A stretch of 64,000 nucleotides of DNA from JBPRGG01 sp051418075 (GCA_051418075.1 JBPRGG010000016.1:20476-84475); one strand, 5' to 3'. Counted from the stretch's first letter, positions 8,904-19,036 are shown. Numbers and translations: made by a program. Notes: a model not told the origin generated them from the letters alone.

Positions 8904-10889
8904 ATGAATTTCAAAAACTTATCCCTCGGCAAAAAGATGTTCCTGGCCTTTGGAACAATCATTTTTTTACTCATCCTTGTCGTATTTTGGTCAACTTTTG
9001 GTATTAGTGGCATTGTTAACAACGCCGAAGAAGTCATTGAAGGAAATAAACTCAGGACAGACCTGGAACATAAATATGTGCAACACCTGCAATGGGCCTC
9101 AGAAGTAAATAATTTACTGACCAATGAAGAGGAAACTCAGCTTAAGGTGCAATTGGATGATCATAAATGTGATTTTGGTCAATGGTACTTTGGGCCAGGT
9201 AGAAAACAAGCAGAATTACTCATCCCTGAACTGGCTGGTAAATTTTCTGAATTTGAAGAGCCTCATCGATTACTGCATGCTTCAGCCAAACAGATTCAGG
9301 AAATCTTTATACAAGCTGATGAATCGATAGGTGCCTCTTTAAGAGAAGCTAAAAGTGATCACCTCATCTGGGCCCACAGGGTGAAAGATGTATGTGTAAA
9401 TGCGGTGAGAATTGACCATATTGAAGTTGAAAAAGATCCCACCCAATGCAGGTTTGGCAAATGGTTAAAATCATCTGAAGTGAAAGAAATGATCAATCAT
9501 TACCCGGAATTTGGCCGCATACTGGATCAGGTAAAGGATCCACATCAAAGATTGCATCAATCAGTGTTGATTGTAGAAAAATATTTCCGACAGGGAGATA
9601 TAGCCAATGGTAAATCCTACTATATGGATGTGACCAAACCCACCACCTATGAAGTTTTAGAAGTGTTGGATCAGGCAATTGCCTGGAATGATAAAGGGGT
9701 GGCAAGCATGAAACAGTGTAGTAAGATCTTTCATGATCAAACTGAAGTCCATTTGAATAAAATGGGAGATCTTTTTAACCAAACCATTGAATTGTCCAAG
9801 GATTATGTGATGACAGATGAAGTGATGCTTACCCAGGCAGATCAAACCCGGTGGGGTATTATTACTTTCAGTACGATTGCTATTATCATTGGTTTAGTTC
9901 TGGCTTATGTAATTTCAAATGCTTTGATAAGCCCCATTCTGAAAGGAGTGAAATTTGCCCGACAGGTGGCTTCCGGTGACTTGACAGCTGAAATTGATGT
10001 GGATCAGAAAGATGAAATTGGACAACTGGCCCAGGCACTTAAAGGCATGGTCCATAAACTGCGCGATGTAGTGAGCAACGTTATGGCCGGAGCAGAAAAC
10101 ATATCTGCTGCCAGTAATCAGATGAGTGGCAGCTCTCAGGAAATGTCTCATGGGGCCAATGAACAAGCTTCCTCGGCCGAAGAGGTCTCCTCATCCATGG
10201 AAGAAATGACCGCTAATATTCAACGTAATAATGAAAATGCGCAACAGACTGAAAAAATAGCCATAAAAGCGGCTGAAGGCGTAGAAGAGGGAAGCAAAGT
10301 AGTTGATCAGACAGTACAGTCGATGAAAAATATTGCAGAAAAGATCAGTATTATCGGTGAAATTGCCAGACAAACCAATATCCTGGCCCTAAATGCTGCG
10401 GTAGAAGCTGCCCGGGCAGGGGAACATGGCAAAGGGTTTGCTGTAGTAGCGGCAGAAGTAAGAAAGTTGGCAGAAAGAAGCCAGGTAGCTGCAGCTGAAA
10501 TTGATCAGGTATCGAAATCCAGTGTTTCTGTAGCTGAAAAGTCGGGCAAATTATTAACCGAAATTGTACCTGATATACAAAAAACGGCACAATTGGTACA
10601 GGAGATCAGTGCCGCCAGCGTAGAACAAAATTCTGGCGCAGAACAAATCAATTCAGCCATCCAGCAGTTGAACCAGGTAACTCAACAAAATGCCGCGTCA
10701 TCTGAAGAAATGGCTACCAGTTCTGAAGAATTATCCTCTCAGGCCCAGCAATTGCTTGAACTAATTGCCTATTTTAAGATCGAAACGAATCAGAACTTCA
10801 AAAACAGATCAAGCTTTTCAAAATCTGACATCAGTCATACAAAAGACATAAAACACATTGAAAATAATTCGACAACTGTCGATATTTAA
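8904..10889 (+). CDS. Methyl-accepting chemotaxis protein with tandem CZB zinc-binding domains
   Basis: This is a 661-residue chemoreceptor. TM1 is at residues 12-33, the sensory region at 34-312, TM2 at 316-340, HAMP at about 342-395 and the methyl-accepting signalling domain at about 396-640. The signalling tip is conserved (EIARQTNILALNAAVEAARA, residues 486-505). The sensory region contains two CZB-type modules. The first has His 61, Cys 89 in HKCDFGQW and His 121/His 125. The second has His 153, Cys 182 in QCRFGKW and His 214/His 218. CZB modules bind zinc (family knowledge), so a zinc- or redox-sensitive receptor is inferred. Being between TM1 and TM2, they would be periplasmic. No che genes are nearby. 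Confidence 0.93.
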   Translation: MNFKNLSLGKKMFLAFGTIIFLLILVVFWSTFGISGIVNNAEEVIEGNKLRTDLEHKYVQHLQWASEVNNLLTNEEETQLKVQLDDHKCDFGQWYFGPGRKQAELLIPELAGKFSEFEEPHRLLHASAKQIQEIFIQADESIGASLREAKSDHLIWAHRVKDVCVNAVRIDHIEVEKDPTQCRFGKWLKSSEVKEMINHYPEFGRILDQVKDPHQRLHQSVLIVEKYFRQGDIANGKSYYMDVTKPTTYEVLEVLDQAIAWNDKGVASMKQCSKIFHDQTEVHLNKMGDLFNQTIELSKDYVMTDEVMLTQADQTRWGIITFSTIAIIIGLVLAYVISNALISPILKGVKFARQVASGDLTAEIDVDQKDEIGQLAQALKGMVHKLRDVVSNVMAGAENISAASNQMSGSSQEMSHGANEQASSAEEVSSSMEEMTANIQRNNENAQQTEKIAIKAAEGVEEGSKVVDQTVQSMKNIAEKISIIGEIARQTNILALNAAVEAARAGEHGKGFAVVAAEVRKLAERSQVAAAEIDQVSKSSVSVAEKSGKLLTEIVPDIQKTAQLVQEISAASVEQNSGAEQINSAIQQLNQVTQQNAASSEEMATSSEELSSQAQQLLELIAYFKIETNQNFKNRSSFSKSDISHTKDIKHIENNSTTVDI

Positions 10890-10936
10890 AAAAAAACGCC
10901 ATGATTTTGTAATAGTAATCCTTTTTTCTTAGTTTA

Positions 10937-10972
10937 AACAACCATCTGAAATTATCAGGTGGTTGTTTTTTT
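10937..10972 (+). terminator. Rho-independent terminator after the chemoreceptor gene
   Basis: AACAACCA (10937-10944) pairs with TGGTTGTT (10960-10967), extended by CTGA/TCAG inside the loop, and is followed by a T run. It lies 48 bases after the stop. Confidence 0.85.
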
Positions 10973-11060
10973 CCAGATTATCGAGCTCATGGTACTAAGT
11001 CAAAAGTTTGAACACTATCCGTAAAACCATTTGATGAAGCAGGAGATTGAAAATTAAATA

Positions 11061-14000
11061 TTAAATTGCCGGTAAAATGACTGAAAATGTACTTCCCTGA
11101 TTAAAGACGCTTTGCACTTCCATATTTCCATTCATCTTCTCAACAAACTCCCGGGTAAGGATCAATCCTAACCCTGATCCTTTTTCATTTTCTGTTCCCC
11201 TGGTGGTAAAATGAGCATTGAGATCGAATATTTTCTTTTGGTCTGCCGGTTTCATACCCGTTCCCTGGTCGATTACCTTGATCACAACTTCCTGCTCCAT
11301 AATTTCTACCAGTATAGTTACTTGTTTGTGCTTATAGCTAAATTTAATCGCATTGCTGATCAGATTACGTAAAATGGTTTTAAGCATATTACGGTCGGCT
11401 TGTACTGTGACTGGCAGCATCTTCAGGTTTAAAGTTATGTGTTTATTATAAGCTTGAGATGCCAATAATTCCATAGTTTCCCTAATCAGGGGCTCCAGAC
11501 TGATTTCCTCAATATTCACTTCTGCTTTTCCTGTTTGGCTGCGAGACCATTCCAAAAGGTTCACTAATAAGGTATGTCCCTGATTAGAGGACTTCCTGAT
11601 CAATTCAGCATAAACCTTTATCTCATCCAGGGAGAGTTGATTTATCCCCTTTACAATAAAATCAGATAGTTGAATTAGTTGCTGGAAAGGATTTTTAAGA
11701 TCATGTCCAATGATATTAAACAGCTTGTCTTTGGTGGTATTTAAGTTGAGTAATTCCTGTTGTGATCGCTTAAGTTCATTTTCTACCTTTTTGATATGGG
11801 TAATATCGAAAAAGGATGATACCACATAGGAGGGGTCTTCGGTTTGTTTTTTATGAAAGACTGGCACCACATTGACGGAAATCCAGGTTAAGTTTCCATG
11901 GTGATTAGGCTTATAAATGCCCATGATTTGATTAAATTGCTTTTTACCGGTTTTTAAAGCTATCATGGTCGGATGATCATTTTTATCATATTCGGTAAGA
12001 TCCTCCCGAATAGCCTTCCATTTGGGGTTGGAGGAAGCTTTTCCGACTATTTGATCATAAGATAATCCCAGTATCTCTTCGGCAGCTTTATTACAGGTCA
12101 CAAACCGCCCATGCTGATCCTGTAAAACAACGCCATCATGCATAGCTTCTACCAGTCCACGGTATTTTTCCTCACTCTCCCTTAAGGTATTTTCCATTTC
12201 CTTCCGATCATTTATATCAGAATAGGTCCCTATAAATCTGATTGGATTTCCTTGTTCATCATAATCAAAGATCTTTCCCCTGGCCAGCATCCAGATATAT
12301 TTTCCACTTTTATGCTTTACCCTGTGCTCGCTGATAAAGACTTCTGTTTCTCCCTCCAAATGTTGATGAAGCGCCTTATCGCATATTTCTATATCATCCG
12401 GATGAACCTGCCTTTCCCAAGCTTCCAGTTGATCAGAAAACTCATCCGGCTGATAACCTAAAAGATACTTAAACTGATCTGAGAAATAAATTCCACCTGT
12501 GATAATATCGTAATCCCAGATACCATCACCGGAACCTTCTAAAGCAAAGCTCCATCTTTTTTCACTGGTGATGAGGTTAACTTCTGCTTGTTTTCGCTGG
12601 CTGATATCCTCCAGCAATGTTATCACTGACAATAACTGATGATTCTGGTCCAGAATTGGAAAAATCGTTTCCCTGAAAAATTTATTGTTCGATGCTGTAA
12701 GCCATTGGTTATCAGGTATATAAAAATTATTTTCATATTCCCTTATCAACATCTCTTTTGAATCATATACTTTTTGAAAATATGCCGCAGCCCCATTAGC
12801 CCTGGAAAAAGGATCGTTAAGTACATTAAAAACCCCTACTCCCACATTTTTATCAGGCAGGCCTAATAATTCTGCCTGTTTGCTGTTCATGCTTAACGAA
12901 ACACCTTCCTTACTATATACCTGAAGACCCAATGGCAAATTTTCGATGATATTATCCAGAAAATGCTTATGCTCTGCCAAAGCTTTCTGGGCTTGGTGAG
13001 TTTGTATGACCATAGATGCATTCTGAATCAGATTTTCCAGCAAATAGGCCTGACTCGTCAACTGATCATTTGGCGCATAAATTTGGATCCCGGCATAAAA
13101 TCGCTGATCCTTTACAAAACCAATTACAAAGACTCTCTTAATTCGGAAAAAACGTTGCAATATTTTGGCAAAACCAGGAGATAAATAATCACCGGCAGCA
13201 AATTCAGCAAAACTGCCCGGAACGGCTATTAATTTACCAGTCTGAAAATAATTGATCAAATCCTGCCTCACCTGAAATATTTTATTCTCCAGGGAATAGC
13301 CTAATTTTTTTATTATTTTATAAATCAGCGTTTGATTTACCCCATATATTCCATTAAAGATCATTTGATCACCATCGCCATACTTCTTATTGATCAGGAC
13401 GATAGTATCAGGAAACTTTTCTTGCAGTTTGTTCCCGACATATTCATAAATTTGATCTTCACTTTGACCAATAAGATTTAAAGTAATATCACTTAAAAAT
13501 GAAAAATCATTGATCAGCTGGATCTTTTGTTTTTCAATCTTCCGATCCAGGGTCACATCCTTCAGGAAACAATGGCTTTGGACAAAATTCCCCTCCTGGT
13601 CGGTGGTTATATTGGCATTAACCCTTACAATCAGGACCTGTCCCTTCCGGTTGATCATTTCCATTTGTCCATCCCTGATCTTTCCAGCCTGCTTGAATCT
13701 TTCAAAATTTGTTCTGAAGTGTTTTTTAAATTCCGGTGTTAATAATTCATCAAATGACCGGTTTAGAACCTGCTTGGCTTCATATTGCATCATTTGACAC
13801 CATTGTTGGTTTACCAGGATGATCTTACCTTCAGAATCAAGTGATTGATAGGCATAAGGAAGGTTTTGATAGGATAAGTTTTCCGAATAGCCGGAAGATA
13901 AGGATTTTACCGCTTTTAGTGTCAATATCCATTCGTCCGCTTCTAATTTGACTGGAATCAATTGATAGGTTTGGAGCCAATCCGGATGAACCAAAAGGCC

Positions 14001-14300
14001 CCTATGTAAATCATAATTTTCCAGCCCGCTCAGGATCAAACCCATCCATTGAGAAATCCGGCTATCCGGGTGATCTTTCAAACAAAACAGTGTTTTTCCA
14101 ATTATTTCATCAGTCCGATCTAAGATGACAGATGCAAAAGCAGCATTTATTTTGGTAACTACCCAATCTCCCGGACTTACAGATTTTTTGGTGAAATAGG
14201 GATTTTCCAGGAAAAGTACTAAATCCTGCCCATGATCCAATGGTTGCATCGAATCAATAGCGTCTTCATTTAATAACCAGGAAAATATGATTTTTACCAA
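11061..14300 (-). CDS. Multi-PAS sensor histidine kinase, soluble, orphan
   Basis: This is a 1079-residue kinase without transmembrane helices. Successive sensory domains are a divergent PAS at about 10-110, PAS at 143-250, a GAF-like region at about 265-435, PAS at 445-570, PAS/PAC at 580-700 (GDGIWDYD, then WMLARGKIFDYDEQGNPIRFIGT) and PAS at 710-840. The catalytic core follows: HisKA with phospho-acceptor His 866 (IIGHDLKNP), N-box Asn 983 (LISNAIKF), and the G boxes DQGTGM and GSGLGL. It should autophosphorylate in response to cytosolic cues and pass phosphate to an unlinked response regulator, since none is adjacent. It converges on the chemoreceptor gene. Confidence 0.93.
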   Translation of the reverse strand: MVKIIFSWLLNEDAIDSMQPLDHGQDLVLFLENPYFTKKSVSPGDWVVTKINAAFASVILDRTDEIIGKTLFCLKDHPDSRISQWMGLILSGLENYDLHRGLLVHPDWLQTYQLIPVKLEADEWILTLKAVKSLSSGYSENLSYQNLPYAYQSLDSEGKIILVNQQWCQMMQYEAKQVLNRSFDELLTPEFKKHFRTNFERFKQAGKIRDGQMEMINRKGQVLIVRVNANITTDQEGNFVQSHCFLKDVTLDRKIEKQKIQLINDFSFLSDITLNLIGQSEDQIYEYVGNKLQEKFPDTIVLINKKYGDGDQMIFNGIYGVNQTLIYKIIKKLGYSLENKIFQVRQDLINYFQTGKLIAVPGSFAEFAAGDYLSPGFAKILQRFFRIKRVFVIGFVKDQRFYAGIQIYAPNDQLTSQAYLLENLIQNASMVIQTHQAQKALAEHKHFLDNIIENLPLGLQVYSKEGVSLSMNSKQAELLGLPDKNVGVGVFNVLNDPFSRANGAAAYFQKVYDSKEMLIREYENNFYIPDNQWLTASNNKFFRETIFPILDQNHQLLSVITLLEDISQRKQAEVNLITSEKRWSFALEGSGDGIWDYDIITGGIYFSDQFKYLLGYQPDEFSDQLEAWERQVHPDDIEICDKALHQHLEGETEVFISEHRVKHKSGKYIWMLARGKIFDYDEQGNPIRFIGTYSDINDRKEMENTLRESEEKYRGLVEAMHDGVVLQDQHGRFVTCNKAAEEILGLSYDQIVGKASSNPKWKAIREDLTEYDKNDHPTMIALKTGKKQFNQIMGIYKPNHHGNLTWISVNVVPVFHKKQTEDPSYVVSSFFDITHIKKVENELKRSQQELLNLNTTKDKLFNIIGHDLKNPFQQLIQLSDFIVKGINQLSLDEIKVYAELIRKSSNQGHTLLVNLLEWSRSQTGKAEVNIEEISLEPLIRETMELLASQAYNKHITLNLKMLPVTVQADRNMLKTILRNLISNAIKFSYKHKQVTILVEIMEQEVVIKVIDQGTGMKPADQKKIFDLNAHFTTRGTENEKGSGLGLILTREFVEKMNGNMEVQSVFNQGSTFSVILPAI

Positions 14301-14469
14301 TTACAAACTACACACCTCAGGTAAACAAAAAAGTGAAAATAATTACCTGTCTCTAAAATTAATTAATTTCCAGGCTAAAAAAAATTTTATGAAAGATGAT
14401 TTTCATGAAATATTGTACTAAATATTACATAAAAAAGCAGTTATAACCAGCGTAAATCAGGAGAATCGA

Positions 14470-15615
14470 TCAGGCATTTGCCAAAGCCTGATCCAGATCG
14501 TTCAGCAAATCTTCCAGGTCTTCAATACCTACACTTAACCGGATCAGAGAATCTTTCAAGCCTGCTTTTTCCCGTTCAGCTGCCGGAATACTGGCATGTG
14601 TCATACTGGCCGGATGTCCACACAAAGATTCCACCCCACCCAGTGATTCAGCCAGGGAAAATATACAAAAGCTTTCCAGAACTTTCATGGCAATCTTTAT
14701 ATCGTCATTTTTTAAGGTAAATGAGATCATGCCACCGAAATCCTTCATTTGTTTTCGGGCTACTGAATGACCGGGATGACTCTCCAAACCCGGCCAGTTT
14801 ACCTGGCCTACCTTAGGGTGTTCTTTTAAATATTTTGCTACCTCTCTCCCGTTTTCACAATGCCTCTGCATACGAAGATGCAGGGTTTTGACCCCTCGCA
14901 ATACCAGGAAACAATCCTGCGGACCAGGCACTGCTCCACTGGCATTTTGTATAAAAGCTAATTGTTGGGCCAGTTCGGATTCATTTACTACAATCGCTCC
15001 CATTACCACATCTGAATGCCCTCCCAAATATTTTGTCAGGGAATGCACCACCAGATCAGCCCCCAGTTCCAAAGGCAATTGAAGATAAGGGGTAGCAAAT
15101 GTATTATCCACCGCCACCAGAATTTTATGTTGGTGAGCTATGTCTGCAACCTGACCAATGTCTATGATATTCATCAAAGGATTAGTGGGTGTTTCCACCC
15201 AAACTAACCTGGTATTATCATTGATTTTTTCTTTCAGATCCTCCAGGTTACGCATGGAAATATAATGGAATTTCAGACCAAAACTTCTGAAAATTTTTTC
15301 AAACAATCGGTAAGTTCCTCCATAAAGATCATTGGTAGAAATTATTTCATCCCCCGGTTTTAACAGTTTTAAAATGGCATCAATGGCAGCCAACCCGGAA
15401 GCAAAACATAAACCATGAGCCCCATTTTCCAGGGCAGCCAGGTTTTGTTCCAGTGCCAATCTGGTTGGATTCTGACTGCGGGAATACTCGAACCCCTTAT
15501 GTTTACCCGGTGATTCCTGCACATAGGTTGACGTTTGAAAAATGGGGGTCATAATAGCCCCTGTGGAAGGATCCGGCTTGATACCGGCATGAATTGCTTT
15601 TGTTCCGAATTTCAT
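14470..15615 (-). CDS. Cys/Met-metabolism PLP enzyme (cystathionine gamma-synthase or gamma-lyase)
   Basis: This is a 381-residue fold-type I PLP enzyme of the trans-sulfuration family. It has the cofactor-binding Lys 195 in HSLTKYLGGHSDV, the YSRSQNPTR substrate/phosphate loop, the Gly-loop in FASGLAAI, and the Asp of VAVDNTF that contacts the pyridine ring. Family members interconvert homoserine esters, cysteine, cystathionine and homocysteine. Synthase and gamma-lyase (metB versus mccB/CGL) cannot be separated safely by eye. A cysteine synthase gene lies 3.6 kb away on the same strand, consistent with sulfur amino-acid metabolism, although unrelated genes intervene. It is transcribed alone. 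Confidence 0.9.
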   Translation of the reverse strand: MKFGTKAIHAGIKPDPSTGAIMTPIFQTSTYVQESPGKHKGFEYSRSQNPTRLALEQNLAALENGAHGLCFASGLAAIDAILKLLKPGDEIISTNDLYGGTYRLFEKIFRSFGLKFHYISMRNLEDLKEKINDNTRLVWVETPTNPLMNIIDIGQVADIAHQHKILVAVDNTFATPYLQLPLELGADLVVHSLTKYLGGHSDVVMGAIVVNESELAQQLAFIQNASGAVPGPQDCFLVLRGVKTLHLRMQRHCENGREVAKYLKEHPKVGQVNWPGLESHPGHSVARKQMKDFGGMISFTLKNDDIKIAMKVLESFCIFSLAESLGGVESLCGHPASMTHASIPAAEREKAGLKDSLIRLSVGIEDLEDLLNDLDQALANA

Positions 15616-15763
15616 ATAACAATTTTCTTGAATGAACTATAAAGATGATAAAAAGTTGCCATATGCATAGCCTGTAATGTACCCGGTTATTTAACATTCA
15701 TTACTGGTGGTGGTTAAAAACATATAGCTGCTGTATGCCCATTCTGAAAATAATATTATTTGT

Positions 15764-16609
15764 ATGGAATCTACCAATTTTTCATCCCTGGCCCGTCCAT
15801 TGGATATCAAAAATAAAACCAATTTATATATTCTGATATTGACCCTTTTCACCATTGTGGCAGGCACTTTTATTAAAATGCCTGAAGGTATAGCTATACT
15901 CAACAGCTTTCTGTGGAGCCTTTCAGCCGGTTTCATGGTATTTATCAGTTGGGCCATCTCCCGTGAATTAGACCCTGATTATCCGATAGCCGCATTTATA
16001 TCGGTAGGAATAGTGGGCCTGGCTATTATTTTTATTCAGGAATTATATCCTGATTTTCTGCTACTTTTGTTTTTACTGCTGGTATTCCGGCTGATCAACC
16101 GAACTGTAGGGCCTCCGGCGAAATGGATTGATTCAATATTGATAGCAGGAGTAGGTATTTGGTTAAGTTTTGAGCTAAGTTATATCATTAGTTTTGTTTT
16201 AGCCATTGCCTTTTGGCTGGATAGTAGCTTACCTGACCCGCTAAGAAGACAAAAGTTATTTGCCGGCTTGTCTTTAGCCACAGGCATCCTGAGCTTTTGG
16301 CTGGCCCCGTCAAATCCTATCAATGGTTTTTATATAGAGGAATACCTGATTTATGAAGTTGTGATCATTTTACTCTTTATTCCCGTGATTCTTCTGACCA
16401 GGTCCGTGAGATCTGATAAAGACCTTGAACCCACACCTTTACACCTACTCCGGGTCAGGGCAGTCCAGATTTTCGCCCTGGTGGTATTCCTGGTGTTGGT
16501 AATCTGGGAAGGTTATTCCATACTCCTAATGATCATGCCTTTAGCAGCCAGCTTTGTGGGCATATCCCTTTACCGTTTATTTCACTTTGCTACTAAAGGA
16601 AGAACATGA
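15764..16609 (+). CDS. Polytopic membrane protein of unknown function
   Basis: This is a 281-residue hydrophobic protein with about eight or nine predicted transmembrane segments, for example LYILILTLFTIVAGTFI, ILNSFLWSLSAGFMVFI, LLLLFLLLVFRL, EVVIILLFIPVILL and IFALVVFLVLVIWEGY. It has short loops and no recognisable transporter signature. Charged residues sit mostly at loop ends. I do not recognise the family. It is divergent from the trans-sulfuration gene (148 bases between starts), and no partner gene suggests a substrate. Confidence 0.8.
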   Translation: MESTNFSSLARPLDIKNKTNLYILILTLFTIVAGTFIKMPEGIAILNSFLWSLSAGFMVFISWAISRELDPDYPIAAFISVGIVGLAIIFIQELYPDFLLLLFLLLVFRLINRTVGPPAKWIDSILIAGVGIWLSFELSYIISFVLAIAFWLDSSLPDPLRRQKLFAGLSLATGILSFWLAPSNPINGFYIEEYLIYEVVIILLFIPVILLTRSVRSDKDLEPTPLHLLRVRAVQIFALVVFLVLVIWEGYSILLMIMPLAASFVGISLYRLFHFATKGRT

Positions 16610-16778
16610 GCCTGTTCATTAATGAACAACGATATGTCCGGTTTAGTTACATCAATTCGTTGATCCTGATGATTTTATGCCCAGAAAACTTGGTTCTTTT
16701 GAGGAAAAAATCCACAATTAACATATTGACAGATAAACATGATCAGTGCCTAGGCTGCTGCTTACCCTGTTCAATAAT

Positions 16779-16814
16779 AAAAATCCTCCACCCAGGAAAA
16801 TATCCAGGATTTTT
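16779..16814 (+). terminator. Hairpin, likely terminator for the membrane-protein gene
   Basis: AAAAATCCT (16779-16787) and AGGATTTTT (16806-16814) form a perfect 9-bp stem ending in five T. It lies 170 bases after the preceding stop. The rest of the 300-base gap (16610-16909) holds nothing else I can support. An 88-codon open frame there is not convincing. Confidence 0.6.
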
Positions 16815-16909
16815 CTTAAGAAGCAAGTTTCTGGCACAATATTTTCTCTTTTTCAAATCATGGAGCAAGTGAGGAAGCCAAATTTTTAAAAACAAAGAAC
16901 ATAAAACCC

Positions 16910-17110
16910 ATGTACAAACCTCTTGGCATATTTTGGATCATCATAGGAGTTACCGGAACTTTGGTTTTTTCGGTTAAAGCCCTTCAGAAAATGAATTATC
17001 AGCAGATGATGAACAATGCAAATACACCAGACCTTTTCACCCCAATCGTTATTTCTGCTTTGGTTCTGTTTTTAGGGATCTTAATGTCTGCCCAATCAAA
17101 AAAAGCCTAA
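16910..17110 (+). CDS. Small two-helix membrane protein
   Basis: This is a 66-residue protein with two transmembrane helices (residues about 5-24, PLGIFWIIIGVTGTLVFSVKA, and about 42-60, TPIVISALVLFLGILMSAQ) joined by a polar loop, and a short basic tail. Such proteins are common, uncharacterised genes in Bacteroidetes. The stop overlaps the converging aguA stop by 4 bases, which argues that the frame is kept. Function is unknown. Confidence 0.6.
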   Translation: MYKPLGIFWIIIGVTGTLVFSVKALQKMNYQQMMNNANTPDLFTPIVISALVLFLGILMSAQSKKA

Positions 17111-18165
17111 ACGAACGGTTCTTGCTGACTCAGGCAATGAAAACTGCCCAAACCCCAGATAATTTCTGTGGAATCAATCCCTATCACTTCCCGGTCTGTC
17201 ACTACTTGTTTTAGCATTTCCAATACATATTGATCCTGTTTACTTTGATAGGTAGGAAGGATCAAAGCTTGATTGGCAAAATAGAAGTTGGCATAAGAGG
17301 CAGGCAACCTTAAACCTTCCGAAAAAACAGGTTTTGGCATGGGAATTTCGATAATATTGAGCTGTTTGCCATTCAACAAACGCTGGCATTTTAGGTGATC
17401 TATGTTCTTTTTCAGCGTTTGATAATTATCATCTGATTTCTGATCTTCATAAACTGTAATCACTGTATCAGCATTAACAAACCGGGTGATGTCATCTACA
17501 TGTCCGTCTGTATCATCACCGGCTATTCCTTCATGCAACCATATGATTTGATCTGCCCCATAAAAATCTACCAGATACTTTTCAATATCAAGTTTGGCCA
17601 GGTGTGGATTTCGGTTTTTGTTCAACAGGCAGGAGGCTGTAGTAATGATGGTACCAGTGCCATTGAATTCCACCGAACCGCCTTCCATGATTATTCCGGG
17701 AGATACCACGGGAAGATCCAGGCTTTTTCCCATCCGTAATGGAACCAGGTTATCCTGATCAAAAGGAGGATATTTTCCTCCCCAGGCATTGTACTCCCAA
17801 TTGATCAGGATCTTAGGCGCTTCTGCCTTACTATTGACTAAAAAAGCAGGTCCATGATCCCTGCACCAGCAATCATTGGTGGGATGATGAAAGAATTCCA
17901 GCTGATCTGAATTGATTTGATATTGATCCGCCATCAACCTTGCCTGATCCTGTTCCTTTTGACTATTCAGGTTTATTCGCACTTTTTCAGATTGGCTGAC
18001 CACTTTGATAAACTCGAGATAAGCCGGCAGGATCTTATTTAATCTCTCACCCGGCCAGGTTTCAAGATTATGAGGCCAACTTAACCAGGTGGCATGGTGC
18101 TTTTCCCATTCAGCCGGAAACCTGTATCCCCTGGCTTTGGGAGATTGATCCGATCTAATCTTCAT
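17107..18165 (-). CDS. aguA: Agmatine deiminase
   Basis: This 352-residue guanidine deiminase converts agmatine to N-carbamoylputrescine and ammonia. Family motifs are clear: WPHNLETWPG near residues 30-39, CWCRDHGPAFLV, MEGGSVEFNGTGT, GIAGDDTDGHVDD, and the catalytic Cys 344 in GSFHCLSQQEP near the C-terminus. Its start overlaps the end of the N-carbamoylputrescine amidase gene by 11 bases, so the two pathway enzymes are co-expressed. Together they form a two-step cytoplasmic route from agmatine to putrescine. No arginine decarboxylase is in this window. Confidence 0.95.
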   Translation of the reverse strand: MKIRSDQSPKARGYRFPAEWEKHHATWLSWPHNLETWPGERLNKILPAYLEFIKVVSQSEKVRINLNSQKEQDQARLMADQYQINSDQLEFFHHPTNDCWCRDHGPAFLVNSKAEAPKILINWEYNAWGGKYPPFDQDNLVPLRMGKSLDLPVVSPGIIMEGGSVEFNGTGTIITTASCLLNKNRNPHLAKLDIEKYLVDFYGADQIIWLHEGIAGDDTDGHVDDITRFVNADTVITVYEDQKSDDNYQTLKKNIDHLKCQRLLNGKQLNIIEIPMPKPVFSEGLRLPASYANFYFANQALILPTYQSKQDQYVLEMLKQVVTDREVIGIDSTEIIWGLGSFHCLSQQEPFV

Positions 18166-19036
18166 GATCTATAAAACGATTGAGAATTGGGGCATAGGTT
18201 TCAATCCGCCTGTCCCGCAGAAATGGCCAATGGGTTCTGTAATACTCAGAACTATTTAGATCAATTTCCTGAACATGCACTACTTCTGATTGTTGATCAG
18301 CCTGATAAACAACTGTTCCAAAGGGGTTGCAGATAAAAGAAGATCCCCAGAAAGTGGCATCTCCTTCTTTACCCACCCGGTTAACCGCCACTACATGTAC
18401 GCCATTAGCAATGGCATGGCTTTTTTGAATGGTCTGCCAGGCCTGAAACTGCTCCTCTCCTTCCTCAGCAGGTTCACTTTCGGCATACCCAATGGCGGTA
18501 GGATAAAACAAGATTTCTGCTCCCATCAAACTGGTTATTCTGGCCGCTTCGGGATACCACTGATCCCAGCAGATCAAGGTGCCTATTTTAGCATATTTGG
18601 TATCAAACACCTTATAGCCTGAATCACCTGGCGTGAAATAAAATTTTTCATAATACCCCGGATCATCGGGAATATGGTTTTTCCTGTATTTCCCCAGGTA
18701 TTTCCCATCTGCATCTATCAGGGCAATGGTATTATGATAAATACCACTGGTCCTTTTTTCAAATAAGGAAGCCACTATTACTACCTGTAATTCAGCGCCC
18801 AATTTCTGAAGCATCCTGGTGGTTTCTCCTTCCGGTATGGCTTCGGCCAGGCTAAACCTTTGCCAATCTTCTGTATCACAAAAATACAGGGAAGAAAATA
18901 ATTCCTGCAAGCAAATGATCTGAGCTCCCTTAGCCGCTGCCTGTCTGATATGATTCACTGCCTTTTCCAGGTTCTCCTGTTTATCAGCAGTACAGGAGGA
19001 TTGAATAATCCCTATTTTTACTTTTTTAGCGTTCAT
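18155..19036 (-). CDS. aguB: N-carbamoylputrescine amidase (nitrilase superfamily)
   Basis: This is a 293-residue carbon-nitrogen hydrolase with the nitrilase triad Glu 45 (LQELF), Lys 119 (YRKNHIPD) and Cys 156 (LICWDQWYPEAAR). The neighbourhood of the Cys and the pairing with agmatine deiminase identify the substrate as N-carbamoylputrescine, giving putrescine, CO2 and ammonia. It is the first gene of a two-gene reverse-strand unit with aguA, overlapping by 11 bases. Putrescine feeds polyamine pools that affect growth and surface properties. Confidence 0.95.
   Translation of the reverse strand: MNAKKVKIGIIQSSCTADKQENLEKAVNHIRQAAAKGAQIICLQELFSSLYFCDTEDWQRFSLAEAIPEGETTRMLQKLGAELQVVIVASLFEKRTSGIYHNTIALIDADGKYLGKYRKNHIPDDPGYYEKFYFTPGDSGYKVFDTKYAKIGTLICWDQWYPEAARITSLMGAEILFYPTAIGYAESEPAEEGEEQFQAWQTIQKSHAIANGVHVVAVNRVGKEGDATFWGSSFICNPFGTVVYQADQQSEVVHVQEIDLNSSEYYRTHWPFLRDRRIETYAPILNRFIDHED

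Noticed and set aside
14301..14469. Possible riboswitch or attenuator near the trans-sulfuration and cysteine synthase genes
   Set aside because: No SAM- or cobalamin-type conserved core is visible upstream of either gene (15616-15763, 20102-20320). The short stems seen in 14301-14469 are at the wrong end.
16606..16872. 88-codon forward frame overlapping the stop of the membrane-protein gene (ATGA)
   Set aside because: It contains the strong 16779-16814 hairpin, has unlikely composition and no recognisable domain. The ATGA overlap alone is not enough.
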